64,000 nucleotides of DNA from an uncultured Prevotellaceae bacterium (GTDB lineage Bacteria; Bacteroidota; Bacteroidia; Bacteroidales; Bacteroidaceae): NCBI GenBank assembly GCA_902764705.1, contig CACWWZ010000002.1:1-64000 (forward strand). Reading direction: 5' to 3'. Shown piece by piece: positions 56,844 to 64,000 of this stretch. Position numbers and translations under genes: made by a program. Position 1 is the stretch's first letter; every line of letters begins with the position of its first letter. The notes under the pieces are model-generated. The model had not been told where the DNA came from. It searched no databases and saw only the letters and a list, made by a program, of their open reading frames with translations.

Positions 56844-59600
56844 TTATTCCTTATTAACGTTGGGGATGAATTCTACGTTGTCGAGCAGGATGTCTGCAGT
56901 ATTGGTGTCGATGGCATTGCCCGTCTTGTTATAGATGAAGCGCGAATCGCTGACGGTGATGTCGTGTACACAATTGGCTCCGGACAGTCCGGCAGCCTTG
57001 ATGGCGGTCTGCGTGCCGCGGCAGGTGATGCGGCTGATCTTCATGTCCTGGAAGTCGGGCATCCACTTGAGCTGTTCAGGAGTGAACTGCTTCATATAGT
57101 CCTTCTGCAGATAGAGGTCGGTGGTCTCACCGGGAGCCTTATCGGCATAGTCGCACTGGAAGACGATAGCCTCGTGGGCAATATCGGTCATAAGAATGTC
57201 GTGGATGTAGATGGCCTCGGTCTTGCCGCCGCGTCCGACACCGCTCTTGAAGCGCAGGCCAGTGTCGGTCTCGCAGAATGTGTTGTTGCGTACGACGATA
57301 CGTCGCATGCCGCTGGACGTGTTACTGCCCATGACGAAGCCGCCGTGGGCATGGCGCACGAGGTTGTCCTCGACGACGATGTCCTCGTTACCGCTGATGA
57401 GTCCGGGCTTGGGCGGGTCGCTCTTGAAACACATGCCGTCGTCGCCCACGTCAATCGTAGAGCGTACGAGGAGTACCTGATGGCAGTCGGTGATATCGAT
57501 GCCGTCGCCGTTCTGGGCATTCCACGGACAGCGGATCTTGATGCCGTCGATAATCATGTTACGGCAGTAGAACGGATGGACGTGGAAACGGGGCGAATTC
57601 TGGAACGTGACATCTTTGAGCAGCACGTTCTCGCAGTCCTCCAGGCGCACGAGGTCGTTACGCATACGTTCTTGTTTCATAGCCGATTCGGCAATATCGG
57701 GATAGCCGGAGCGCATCTGCCAGGGGAACCACATAGAACCTTTCTCTTCAAGCTTTCCACCGCGGTCCATGCGCGCCTTCCATTCGTAGTCGCTCAGCTT
57801 GTTTCGCTTGACGTAGTACCAATCGGCTCCATTGCCGTCGATGATACCATTGCCCGTGATGGCGATATTCTTGCAGTGCTCAGCAAAGATGCCTGGTTTG
57901 CAGCGGCCCTGACGGTTGTCGGGGTCGAGATAGAGCCGCTTGTCGGGCGACATATAGATGATGGCATTGCGGTCGAGATGCAGCTCGATGTTACTCTCCA
58001 GACGGATGGGGCCTGTGAGCCACATACCCTGTGGCACGACAAGACGTCCTCCGCCTTGTGCGGTGAGACGGCTGATGGCTTTCTGGAAGGCTTCGGTATT
58101 CAGTGTCACACCGTCGCCAATGCCTCCAAACTCTTTCAAGTTCACCTGATTGTCGGGAATCAGGATGTCCTGTACGGGTTTGATGTCAACGTCCAGGCGC
58201 TCATAGTAACGGGTATAGTCTTTGGCGGGTTGCAGCGTGTTAGCATCGTATTCTGCCTCAGCAGCATCATAGCGGGCGAGCTTGTCGAGGTAGTAACGGC
58301 GCAAGTCAGACCACTTATAGTAAGGATACTGCGTAGTGGGGACGGGCATCGATACCTCGCGTTCGTTCAGCAGAGCCTTGACGAGGATGTCATCTTTAGT
58401 GGTGAGAGGTGAGTGGTGAGTGGTGAGAGATTTCTTGGGGGCGTAGAAGATGAGCTGGATGTTACAGCCCATGGGGTAGATGCGGTAGTTGCGCCATACC
58501 TCGTCCAAACGGTCGAGGTCGTTGACCTGTGCGCCACACGAGTCGAGCTCAAGCAGACAGGCCAGTGGCATGACGCAAACCTCATGGCCGAAGCGTAGGG
58601 TAGCCTGCGTCATATGAATGGTATCAGCAGTCTCAATGATGTTGTACAGCAGGTTGCGCTGTGTGAACGGCATCATACCGCCCGTCTGGGGAGCAGGACC
58701 ATAGTCCAGATACCAGCCGATGTTCCGTGTGCGCCACTGTTCGTAGATTTCATCGTCGGTAAACAGCGAATAAAGGTCAATGTCGGTGTCGTGGCTTTGC
58801 ATGTTGGTAGTAACCTCAAAGAGGTTGTACATCAGTGCCTGCGCCTGAATGTTGTCCTTGACCCACTGGGCATCGTTGAAAAGCACATCCATCAGGCGGT
58901 CTGGCTTGATGCGGTCGGAAGAGCCGCGACGAATCTGGCGTCCCAAGCGGCCTTTCGACCGGAGAAAATTACTGCGAGGTGCATTCAAGTAGTATTGCAA
59001 CGCCTCGCTGACGTCGTTGTGGATACGTGCCGTGGGATTGGCGGCAGCGAACTCCTCACACTCGGCCATCATCGACAGAATACAGCGGTTGACGGTGGTG
59101 GAGCGGGCATCGATGGGCACCCCCGGGCTCTTGAAGATCTCAGGGAAGTTCTGGGCCATGCGGCGTCCGATGCCGTGATGCTGACGTTCACCCACAGTGC
59201 TCAGGTCACCCAGACGGAGTTGTGCTCCAGCATATTTCCCGTCGAGGGTGGGGAAGTCAGGCTCAGGCAGGGCGGCAAATTGCTCTACCAGCCGCAGCGT
59301 CTCCTCGCCTTTGGCAGTCAGTTTGCCTGCCTCGCGGGCCTTCTTTAGGGGTTTGATGACACTGGTGTAGCTGTTTTCACTGATGAGCCAGCGCGAACCA
59401 TGACGCCCGTAATGCGATAGGTAGAAAGGTACATAGCCTTTAGGGGCAGGTGTCAGTGGTTGGGTGGACAGCTGGCGATTATAGTCCAGATAGTTACTGC
59501 CAGCCAGATACTTGTTGGCGCGAATCTCGTCGCGGGCCGTCTGGGCAGACAAGGCCGTCGTTAGGACGAGGGCCAGGAGAATGTTGGTCAGTCGTTTCAT
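56844..59600 (-). CDS. Histidine-type phosphatase fused to GH28 polygalacturonase
   Basis: A 918-residue exported fusion. Signal peptide LLALVLTTALSAQ. Residues 25-450 are a histidine acid phosphatase (phosphohistidine motif YLSHYGRHGSRWL; proton donor region TLRFGHEVCVMPL). Residues about 495-915 are a GH28 beta-helix: VNLKEFGGIGDGVTLNTEAF, NGDGIDITDCHQVLL, VGDDGMCFKSD, HGGFVMGSNTS, DTGLRFKSGVGRGG, with the three catalytic Asp. The linker near 455-495 is charged. I know of no reason why these activities should be joined; substrates may be phosphorylated compounds and pectin. A heptamer array at 58402-58429 adds SLTTHHSPLTT in the phosphatase half. The frame is open across the junction, with no stop or start there. 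Confidence 0.85.
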   Translation of the reverse strand: MKRLTNILLALVLTTALSAQTARDEIRANKYLAGSNYLDYNRQLSTQPLTPAPKGYVPFYLSHYGRHGSRWLISENSYTSVIKPLKKAREAGKLTAKGEETLRLVEQFAALPEPDFPTLDGKYAGAQLRLGDLSTVGERQHHGIGRRMAQNFPEIFKSPGVPIDARSTTVNRCILSMMAECEEFAAANPTARIHNDVSEALQYYLNAPRSNFLRSKGRLGRQIRRGSSDRIKPDRLMDVLFNDAQWVKDNIQAQALMYNLFEVTTNMQSHDTDIDLYSLFTDDEIYEQWRTRNIGWYLDYGPAPQTGGMMPFTQRNLLYNIIETADTIHMTQATLRFGHEVCVMPLACLLELDSCGAQVNDLDRLDEVWRNYRIYPMGCNIQLIFYAPKKSLTTHHSPLTTKDDILVKALLNEREVSMPVPTTQYPYYKWSDLRRYYLDKLARYDAAEAEYDANTLQPAKDYTRYYERLDVDIKPVQDILIPDNQVNLKEFGGIGDGVTLNTEAFQKAISRLTAQGGGRLVVPQGMWLTGPIRLESNIELHLDRNAIIYMSPDKRLYLDPDNRQGRCKPGIFAEHCKNIAITGNGIIDGNGADWYYVKRNKLSDYEWKARMDRGGKLEEKGSMWFPWQMRSGYPDIAESAMKQERMRNDLVRLEDCENVLLKDVTFQNSPRFHVHPFYCRNMIIDGIKIRCPWNAQNGDGIDITDCHQVLLVRSTIDVGDDGMCFKSDPPKPGLISGNEDIVVEDNLVRHAHGGFVMGSNTSSGMRRIVVRNNTFCETDTGLRFKSGVGRGGKTEAIYIHDILMTDIAHEAIVFQCDYADKAPGETTDLYLQKDYMKQFTPEQLKWMPDFQDMKISRITCRGTQTAIKAAGLSGANCVHDITVSDSRFIYNKTGNAIDTNTADILLDNVEFIPNVNKE
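58402..58429 (-). repeat. Heptamer array inside the phosphatase-GH28 gene
   Basis: Plus-strand units GTGAGAG, GTGAGTG, GTGAGTG, GTGAGAG, in frame. The encoded loop is like the one in the pectinesterase. Confidence 0.8.
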
Positions 59601-59632
59601 AAGTAAAGTGTCTTTGTTTCCGTTATTGGCTG

Positions 59633-59640
59633 CAAATTTA
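59633..59640 (-). promoter_or_regulatory. -7 element of the phosphatase-GH28 gene
   Basis: TAAATTTG on the minus strand, 32 nt before the ATG. A TTTG at 59657-59660 is 16 nt upstream, slightly short. Confidence 0.6.
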
Positions 59641-59689
59641 CGAAAAAAACGGGAAACAAAGACACTTTTCTAAAGAAACTTTATTTTCT

Positions 59690-60589
59690 TTATACCAGAT
59701 GCTCGATGAGGTCTGCACGGTCGCCTGGCAGCATGTCGATGACGGGAATCTCAATCATCGTGTAGCAGCCTGGCTGCAGGCGCATAGAGGCGCGAGCCAC
59801 GTTGACAAGCACCTGACCTGTCAGAGCAGGGTTGTTAATCTGCATGTTGAATTCTAGACGCTGGTTCTGCGTCTGACCGCTGACGCCCTTGCGGACGAGG
59901 TTCACACCGTGTCCCATATCACGTACGTCGTCAACGCTCTCTACTTGGAAAACATGTGTCTCATCGTTAACAAAATAGGGGTCGGCCTTGATGTCCTTCG
60001 TCACCTGCTCCAAGGTGTAACCGTCCTCGAGCTCGACATAGACCATGCGGCGGTGGATGCCTTCGCCCAAGGGGATAGTCATCGACAGAGCATTCTTGAC
60101 ACCAGCCTTTGAACGTACGCAAACCGAGTGACCCATCGACATGCCCGGGCCAAAGTTCGTATACGACAGTCCCTTGGGGGCCAGACTCTGCATCAGCGTG
60201 CGGACAATACTGTCGGAACCCGGATCCCAGCCGGCAGCAATGACACTGACGGTGTTGGTATCCTTGTTGATGGCCATCAGACGCTCACGATAACCGCGGA
60301 TGTTGGTGTGGATATCGAACGAATCGACGGTATTGATGCCCAACGGCAGAATCTGCTTGGCATACTCCTCACAGGAACGGGTGGGGGTGGCTAGAATGGC
60401 GACGTCGACATCTTGCAACTCTTTGATGTCCTTCACGACGGCATACGGAGCAAGCTCTGCGGGCTTGTCAGCGGCTCCGTTTCTACGTACTACACCCGCA
60501 ATCTCGAAGTCGGGAGCGGCCTCAAGAGCCTGAATAGTGTACTTTCCAATGTTGCCGTAACCTACTACGGCGGCTCTGATTTTCTTCAT
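59690..60589 (-). CDS. ddh: meso-Diaminopimelate D-dehydrogenase
   Basis: A 299-residue NADPH enzyme that forms meso-diaminopimelate from tetrahydrodipicolinate and ammonium in one step, feeding lysine and peptidoglycan. N-terminal Rossmann motif AAVVGYGNIGKYTIQALEAA (residues 6-25). Substrate domain: TVSVIAAGWDPGSDSIVRTL, TNFGPGMSMGHSV, RRMVYVELEDG. Bacteroidales commonly have this route. It stands alone, with a -7 element 40 nt upstream and ruvA diverging from it. Confidence 0.95.
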   Translation of the reverse strand: MKKIRAAVVGYGNIGKYTIQALEAAPDFEIAGVVRRNGAADKPAELAPYAVVKDIKELQDVDVAILATPTRSCEEYAKQILPLGINTVDSFDIHTNIRGYRERLMAINKDTNTVSVIAAGWDPGSDSIVRTLMQSLAPKGLSYTNFGPGMSMGHSVCVRSKAGVKNALSMTIPLGEGIHRRMVYVELEDGYTLEQVTKDIKADPYFVNDETHVFQVESVDDVRDMGHGVNLVRKGVSGQTQNQRLEFNMQINNPALTGQVLVNVARASMRLQPGCYTMIEIPVIDMLPGDRADLIEHLV

Positions 60590-60629
60590 AATTATAATTA
60601 TATGTTGGTCATTTCTTTTATTCGGGTTG

Positions 60630-60637
60630 CAAAATTA
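60630..60637 (-). promoter_or_regulatory. -7 element of ddh
   Basis: TAATTTTG followed by C on the minus strand, 40 nt before the ATG. A TTTG at 60661-60664 is 23 nt upstream, a bit long. Confidence 0.6.
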
Positions 60638-60762
60638 CACTTTTTCTTTGAATTATCTAACAAATGGACAGAAAAAAATATTAAATTCCTTCATTTTGTT
60701 ATGGTTTATCATCTTTTTGCCCTTTTATACAATAAATTGTAAGCTTTACGCGTTTATAGAAT

Positions 60763-60774
60763 TGTATATACAAA
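60763..60774. promoter_or_regulatory. Palindrome upstream of ruvA
   Basis: TTGTATATACAA, a perfect 12-bp palindrome 15 nt before the ruvA ATG. ATTGTAAGC occurs on both sides (around 60737 and 60780). It may be an operator; no consensus promoter is visible. Confidence 0.5.
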
Positions 60775-60789
60775 CATTATTGTAAGCGT

Positions 60790-61392
60790 ATGATAGAATA
60801 TATCAAGGGTGAGCTGACGGAGCTTACCCCCGCATTAGCTACGGTAGAAGCCGCAGGCGTGGGCTACGGTCTCAACATTTCGTTGACCACCTACAGTGCC
60901 ATACAAGGCAAAAAAGACGTCAAATTGTACGTCTTTGAGTCGATTCGCGAAGATGCCCATGTGCTGTATGGCTTCGTGTCGAAGAAGGAACGTGAGATGT
61001 TCGAACTGCTCATTACCGTTAATGGTGTGGGCCCCAACACGGCACGCATGATGCTCTCATCGATGAGTGTCAGCGAATTGTGTAATGCCATTTCGCGTGG
61101 TGACGAACGCCTTATTAAAGGTATCAAGGGTATTGGTAAGATGACGGCCCAGCGAATCATCGTCGACCTGCGTGACAAGATTGTCGCATTGGGTATTGCC
61201 GACGAGATTCCTGCCGGCGGCACAGTCTCAGCACCCGTCAATAACGAGGTTCGCGACGAGGCGGTATCGGCACTGACCATGCTGGGCTTTGCCCCTGCTC
61301 CGACGCAGAAAGTCGTCATGGTCATCCTTCAGGACCAGCCCGACTTACCCGTAGAGCAAGTGGTGAAATTAGCGTTAAAGCAAATTAAGTAG
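60790..61392 (+). CDS. ruvA: Holliday junction DNA helicase subunit RuvA
   Basis: A 200-residue protein that binds four-way junctions and recruits RuvB. Domain I: MIEYIKGELTELTPALATVE and GVGYGLNISLTTY; domain II with two helix-hairpin-helix motifs (LLITVNGVGPNTARMMLSSM; LIKGIKGIGKMTAQRIIVDL); domain III EAVSALTMLGFAPAPTQKVV. The length is standard. sprA begins 2 nt after its stop, a gene pair seen in other Bacteroidetes. Confidence 0.96.
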   Translation: MIEYIKGELTELTPALATVEAAGVGYGLNISLTTYSAIQGKKDVKLYVFESIREDAHVLYGFVSKKEREMFELLITVNGVGPNTARMMLSSMSVSELCNAISRGDERLIKGIKGIGKMTAQRIIVDLRDKIVALGIADEIPAGGTVSAPVNNEVRDEAVSALTMLGFAPAPTQKVVMVILQDQPDLPVEQVVKLALKQIK

Positions 61393-61394
61393 CT

Positions 61395-64000
61395 TTGAAC
61401 TTTAAGCGAATTGCATATATCGGAACAATCCTTTTGAGCATTACCGCACTGGCAATGCCTCCACAGGATGACAAGACGCAGAAACAAAAAACTGCGGCCA
61501 AGGCGCAGCCTGTGTTCCAGGTGGAAGAGGATACCATTCCCGATTCGCTGTTACATGCCCGTTGGAAGATCCAGAAGACAGCTCCCGTCCTTGTGGCCGA
61601 CCTCGACTCGTCGGCCCTCGATCTCCGTCTGCCCGAAAATATCAAGCAACAGGTGGAGTATGATGACTCACTGAACGTATATCGTATTGGCTCGAAGATT
61701 GGTGATTCGTATCTGAATGCTCCTATTTTGATGACCCCCGAGGAATATCTGCGCTGGAGCGAGCGTCGTGAGCGCGAGGCCTTCTTCCGCAAGAAAGAAG
61801 CCGAAAATGTGGCTGCCAAGGGCGAGGAGAAATTCTCGTTTGCCGATATGCATTTCGATTTGGGTCCTGCCGAGAAGATTTTCGGTCCCGGTGGTGTACG
61901 TATCAAAACACAAGGTACCGCCGAGTTAAAGTTGGGTGCCACGCTGAAGAACATCGACAATCCCTCGTTGCCTGAACGTAACCGTAAAACGTCGGCTGTT
62001 GACTTTGATGAGAAAATCAACCTCAACGTAACGGGTAAGGTTGGTGATAAGGTGAACATGAGCCTGAATTACAACACCGATGCTACCTTCGACTTCGACA
62101 CAAAGAACTTGAAGCTGCACTACGACGGCAAGGAGGATGAAATCATTAAACTCGTTGAGGCCGGCAACGTCACCTTCCCCAGTAATAACTCACTGGTCAA
62201 AGGAGCCTCCAGCCTCTTTGGTGTCCGTACCGACATGCAGTTCGGTAAGTTGAAACTGCAGACTGTCTTGTCGCGAAAGAACTCCACGACGAAGAGCGTG
62301 GCGTCGCAGGGAGGCACGCAACTGACACCCTTCGAGATTGATGTCGCCAATTACGAGGAAAACCGTCACTTCTTCCTGGCAAAATACTTCCGTGAACACT
62401 ATGATGCCTCGATGGCCCAACTGCCTAATATTTTGTCGGGCATCAATATCACACGCATTGAAGTTTGGGTCACTAACAAGTCGGCAACGACGTCGAACAC
62501 CCGTAACCTGTTAGCTTTCTCGGAATTGGGCGAGAGTCAGCCTAAAAAGAGCAAGACACCGTCGGCACTGCCTGACAATGGCGCATCACCGCTCTATGCC
62601 AGCATACCTGAAGCAGCCCGTGACATCGACCAGGCCTCTGCCGCCCTCGACGGAAGGTGGAAGGGTGGTGAGGACTATGAAAAACTGGCTTCAGCCCGAC
62701 TGCTCAATTCATCGGAATACACGCTGAACAGTGCATTGGGATATATCTCGCTGAAGACGGCTCTACAGACTGACCAGGTACTTGCTGTTGCCTTCCGATA
62801 CACCTATGGCGGACGGGAATATCAGGTCGGTGAGTTCGCTACCGATAATAATAATGCCGGCGAAACGCTCTTTGTCAGGGCATTAAAGAACACGTCGAAC
62901 AATCCCCAGCAGGCCAACTGGCCGTTGATGATGAAAAACGTCTACTATCTGGCATCGAATGTCGAGAAGACTAAGTTCCGTCTCGATATCAAGTTCCAGA
63001 GCGATACCGCGGGCGTGTACCTTACTTATATACCAGAGGTGAAGGATGTCACTCTGTTACGGGGATTGGGCTGCGACCGCCTCGATAATAATAATAAGGT
63101 GCATCCCAACGGTTATTTCGATTTTGTCGAAGGCTATACTGTCTCCAATGGTCGTGTGTTCTTCCCCTCGGCAGAGCCTTTTGGCACGACGCTGAAGAAC
63201 TTCCTCCTGCGCTATGGCGTGTCAGAGGCTGTGGCAGAGAAATATGCCTTCCAGGAACTCTACGACACCACACGTACTGCCGCCCGCCAGATGACCAACA
63301 AGGACAAATTCCTGCTGGTAGGTCAGTTTAAGGGCACCTCGGCCAACGTCATCTCGCTGGGAGCCTATAATGTGCCACAGGGTTCTGTCGTCGTAACGGC
63401 TGGTGGTGTTGTCCTGACGGAAGGCTCCGACTATAGCGTCGATTATTCTGCCGGTGAGGTGACCATCTTGAACCAGAGCATTATTGATGCCGGAACCAGT
63501 GTCAACGTATCCTTGGAGTCGAACACGGAATACGGCATGCAACGCAAGACGATGTTAGGTTTCAACTGGGAGTACGACTTCTCGAAAAACCTGCAGATTG
63601 GCGGTACGCTGCAACACCTGTCGGAACAGGCTCTTACGTCGAAGGTTTCCATGGGCTCCGAACCACTAAAGAATACCCTGTGGGGGGCCAACATCAACTG
63701 GAAGACGGAGAGCCAGTGGCTCACTCGCATGCTCGATAAGATTCCCTTGTTGCACTGTACGCAACCCTCGCAAATTACCTTTACGGGCGAATTTGCCCAA
63801 CTCATTGCCGGTACGGCCAGTGGTACTCAGGACAATGCCTCGTATATCGACGACTTCGAGAATGCAAAGAATGCCATCGATGTCAGCGAACCCAAGGCTT
63901 GGACCATATCCAGCGTGCCGACGCTGTTCTCTGAATATGCCGACAAGGACTCTGTCTCCAGCGGTTACCGTCGTGCCCTGTTGTCGTGGTACAACATCGA
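61395..64000 (+). CDS. sprA: Type IX secretion translocon protein SprA, N-terminal part
   Basis: The frame starts at TTG 61395, gives the signal peptide MNFKRIAYIGTILLSITALA and stays open to the window end (868 codons), so the gene is cut off. SprA is the very large outer-membrane barrel through which type IX cargo exits. Family features: PVFQVEEDTIPDSL, YRIGSKIGDSYLNAPILMTP, KFSFADMHFDLGPAEKIFGP, INLNVTGKVGDKVNMSLNYN, LVEAGNVTFPSNNSLVKGAS, LFGVRTDMQFGKLKLQTVLS and IEVWVTNKS. It lacks an ATG near the start; the TTG is 2 nt after the ruvA stop, so translation is probably coupled. Its presence implies that the cell has a type IX system. Confidence 0.95.
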   Translation, partial: MNFKRIAYIGTILLSITALAMPPQDDKTQKQKTAAKAQPVFQVEEDTIPDSLLHARWKIQKTAPVLVADLDSSALDLRLPENIKQQVEYDDSLNVYRIGSKIGDSYLNAPILMTPEEYLRWSERREREAFFRKKEAENVAAKGEEKFSFADMHFDLGPAEKIFGPGGVRIKTQGTAELKLGATLKNIDNPSLPERNRKTSAVDFDEKINLNVTGKVGDKVNMSLNYNTDATFDFDTKNLKLHYDGKEDEIIKLVEAGNVTFPSNNSLVKGASSLFGVRTDMQFGKLKLQTVLSRKNSTTKSVASQGGTQLTPFEIDVANYEENRHFFLAKYFREHYDASMAQLPNILSGINITRIEVWVTNKSATTSNTRNLLAFSELGESQPKKSKTPSALPDNGASPLYASIPEAARDIDQASAALDGRWKGGEDYEKLASARLLNSSEYTLNSALGYISLKTALQTDQVLAVAFRYTYGGREYQVGEFATDNNNAGETLFVRALKNTSNNPQQANWPLMMKNVYYLASNVEKTKFRLDIKFQSDTAGVYLTYIPEVKDVTLLRGLGCDRLDNNNKVHPNGYFDFVEGYTVSNGRVFFPSAEPFGTTLKNFLLRYGVSEAVAEKYAFQELYDTTRTAARQMTNKDKFLLVGQFKGTSANVISLGAYNVPQGSVVVTAGGVVLTEGSDYSVDYSAGEVTILNQSIIDAGTSVNVSLESNTEYGMQRKTMLGFNWEYDFSKNLQIGGTLQHLSEQALTSKVSMGSEPLKNTLWGANINWKTESQWLTRMLDKIPLLHCTQPSQITFTGEFAQLIAGTASGTQDNASYIDDFENAKNAIDVSEPKAWTISSVPTLFSEYADKDSVSSGYRRALLSWYNI

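Noticed and set aside
56838..58412. A 524-codon plus-strand frame opposite the GH28 half
   Set aside because: The minus strand encodes conserved GH28 motifs over the same range. No signal, motif or promoter supports the plus-strand frame.
61395..61450. Absence of a gene after ruvA
   Set aside because: No ATG-started frame with a stop exists, but a TTG-started frame with a signal peptide and SprA motifs runs to the window end, so the gene is real and only truncated.

Overview
The window is a 64 kb chromosomal segment from a Bacteroidales bacterium, most likely Prevotella or a close relative (Segatella, Xylanibacter). The evidence is the gene content (DUF4252, DUF3857, DUF5683 and DUF5020 families, a BspA-like leucine-rich repeat protein, SprA of the type IX secretion system, meso-diaminopimelate dehydrogenase), promoters of the Bacteroidetes type (TTTG, about 19-20 nt, TAnnTTTG) and plant-polysaccharide enzymes (GH5, pectinesterase, GH28). 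A gut or rumen habitat is an inference. No integrated phage, complete insertion sequence, CRISPR array or rRNA operon was seen.

Layout. 1-1250: the end of a ribosomal operon (rpoA, then an rplQ that is not intact) and a strong terminator. 1272-4277: a large receiver/ATP-grasp protein related to PEP synthase. 4369-7612: an ECF sigma operon on the minus strand with three DUF4252 proteins. 7613-8221: a repeat-bearing gap. 8222-18347: a TPR-HTH membrane regulator, a duplicated secreted protein, three tandem DUF3857/transglutaminase-like proteins and a DUF4251 lipoprotein. 18336-25156 (minus): DUF3098 and DUF2723 membrane proteins, a membrane winged-helix regulator, a HigBA toxin-antitoxin pair and a second ECF sigma operon. 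25395-31254 (plus): SLC13 transporter, BspA-like LRR protein, gdhA, RlpA. 31196-43329 (minus): lipoprotein, esterase fusion, tricorn-like S41 peptidase, pectinesterase, Rel/SpoT, MltD-like transglycosylase, DUF5683, parB, parA. 43495-45522: a second S41 peptidase. 45523-47001: a gene-poor island of repeats and gene remnants. 47002-49696 (plus): surE, lpxB, DUF5020. 49712-55595 (minus): DUF4886, short sigma-70 factor, GH5, cdsA, ftsH, rsfS. 55766: tRNA-Gln(CUG). 55895-60589 (minus): secreted protein, a phosphatase-GH28 fusion, ddh. 60790-64000 (plus): ruvA and the 5' part of sprA.

The most unusual signal is not a gene. About 22 short tandem arrays with a unit of 7 nt (sometimes 8, 14, 23 or 26) recur through the window. 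Their sequences differ from locus to locus while the period is mostly kept. Many touch or directly precede a start codon, several contain the stop codon of the gene before, and others lie in frame inside coding sequences. A second family, a two-hairpin palindromic element, is read through in frame in lpxB and encodes the C-terminus of ftsH. A third repeat supplies the start codon and signal-peptide region of both rlpA and the GH5 cellulase. Together they suggest that intergenic repeats colonise translation-initiation regions and coding sequences in this genome.

Many genes serve the cell envelope: lpxB, cdsA, ftsH, mltD, rlpA, ddh and sprA. Three otherwise unrelated secreted proteins share a C-terminal tail of the form Y-[NT]-L-[QD]-G-[QR] ... 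G-[IL]-[NY]-I-x-N-G-[KRH]-K-V-x-x-K, possibly a sorting signal.
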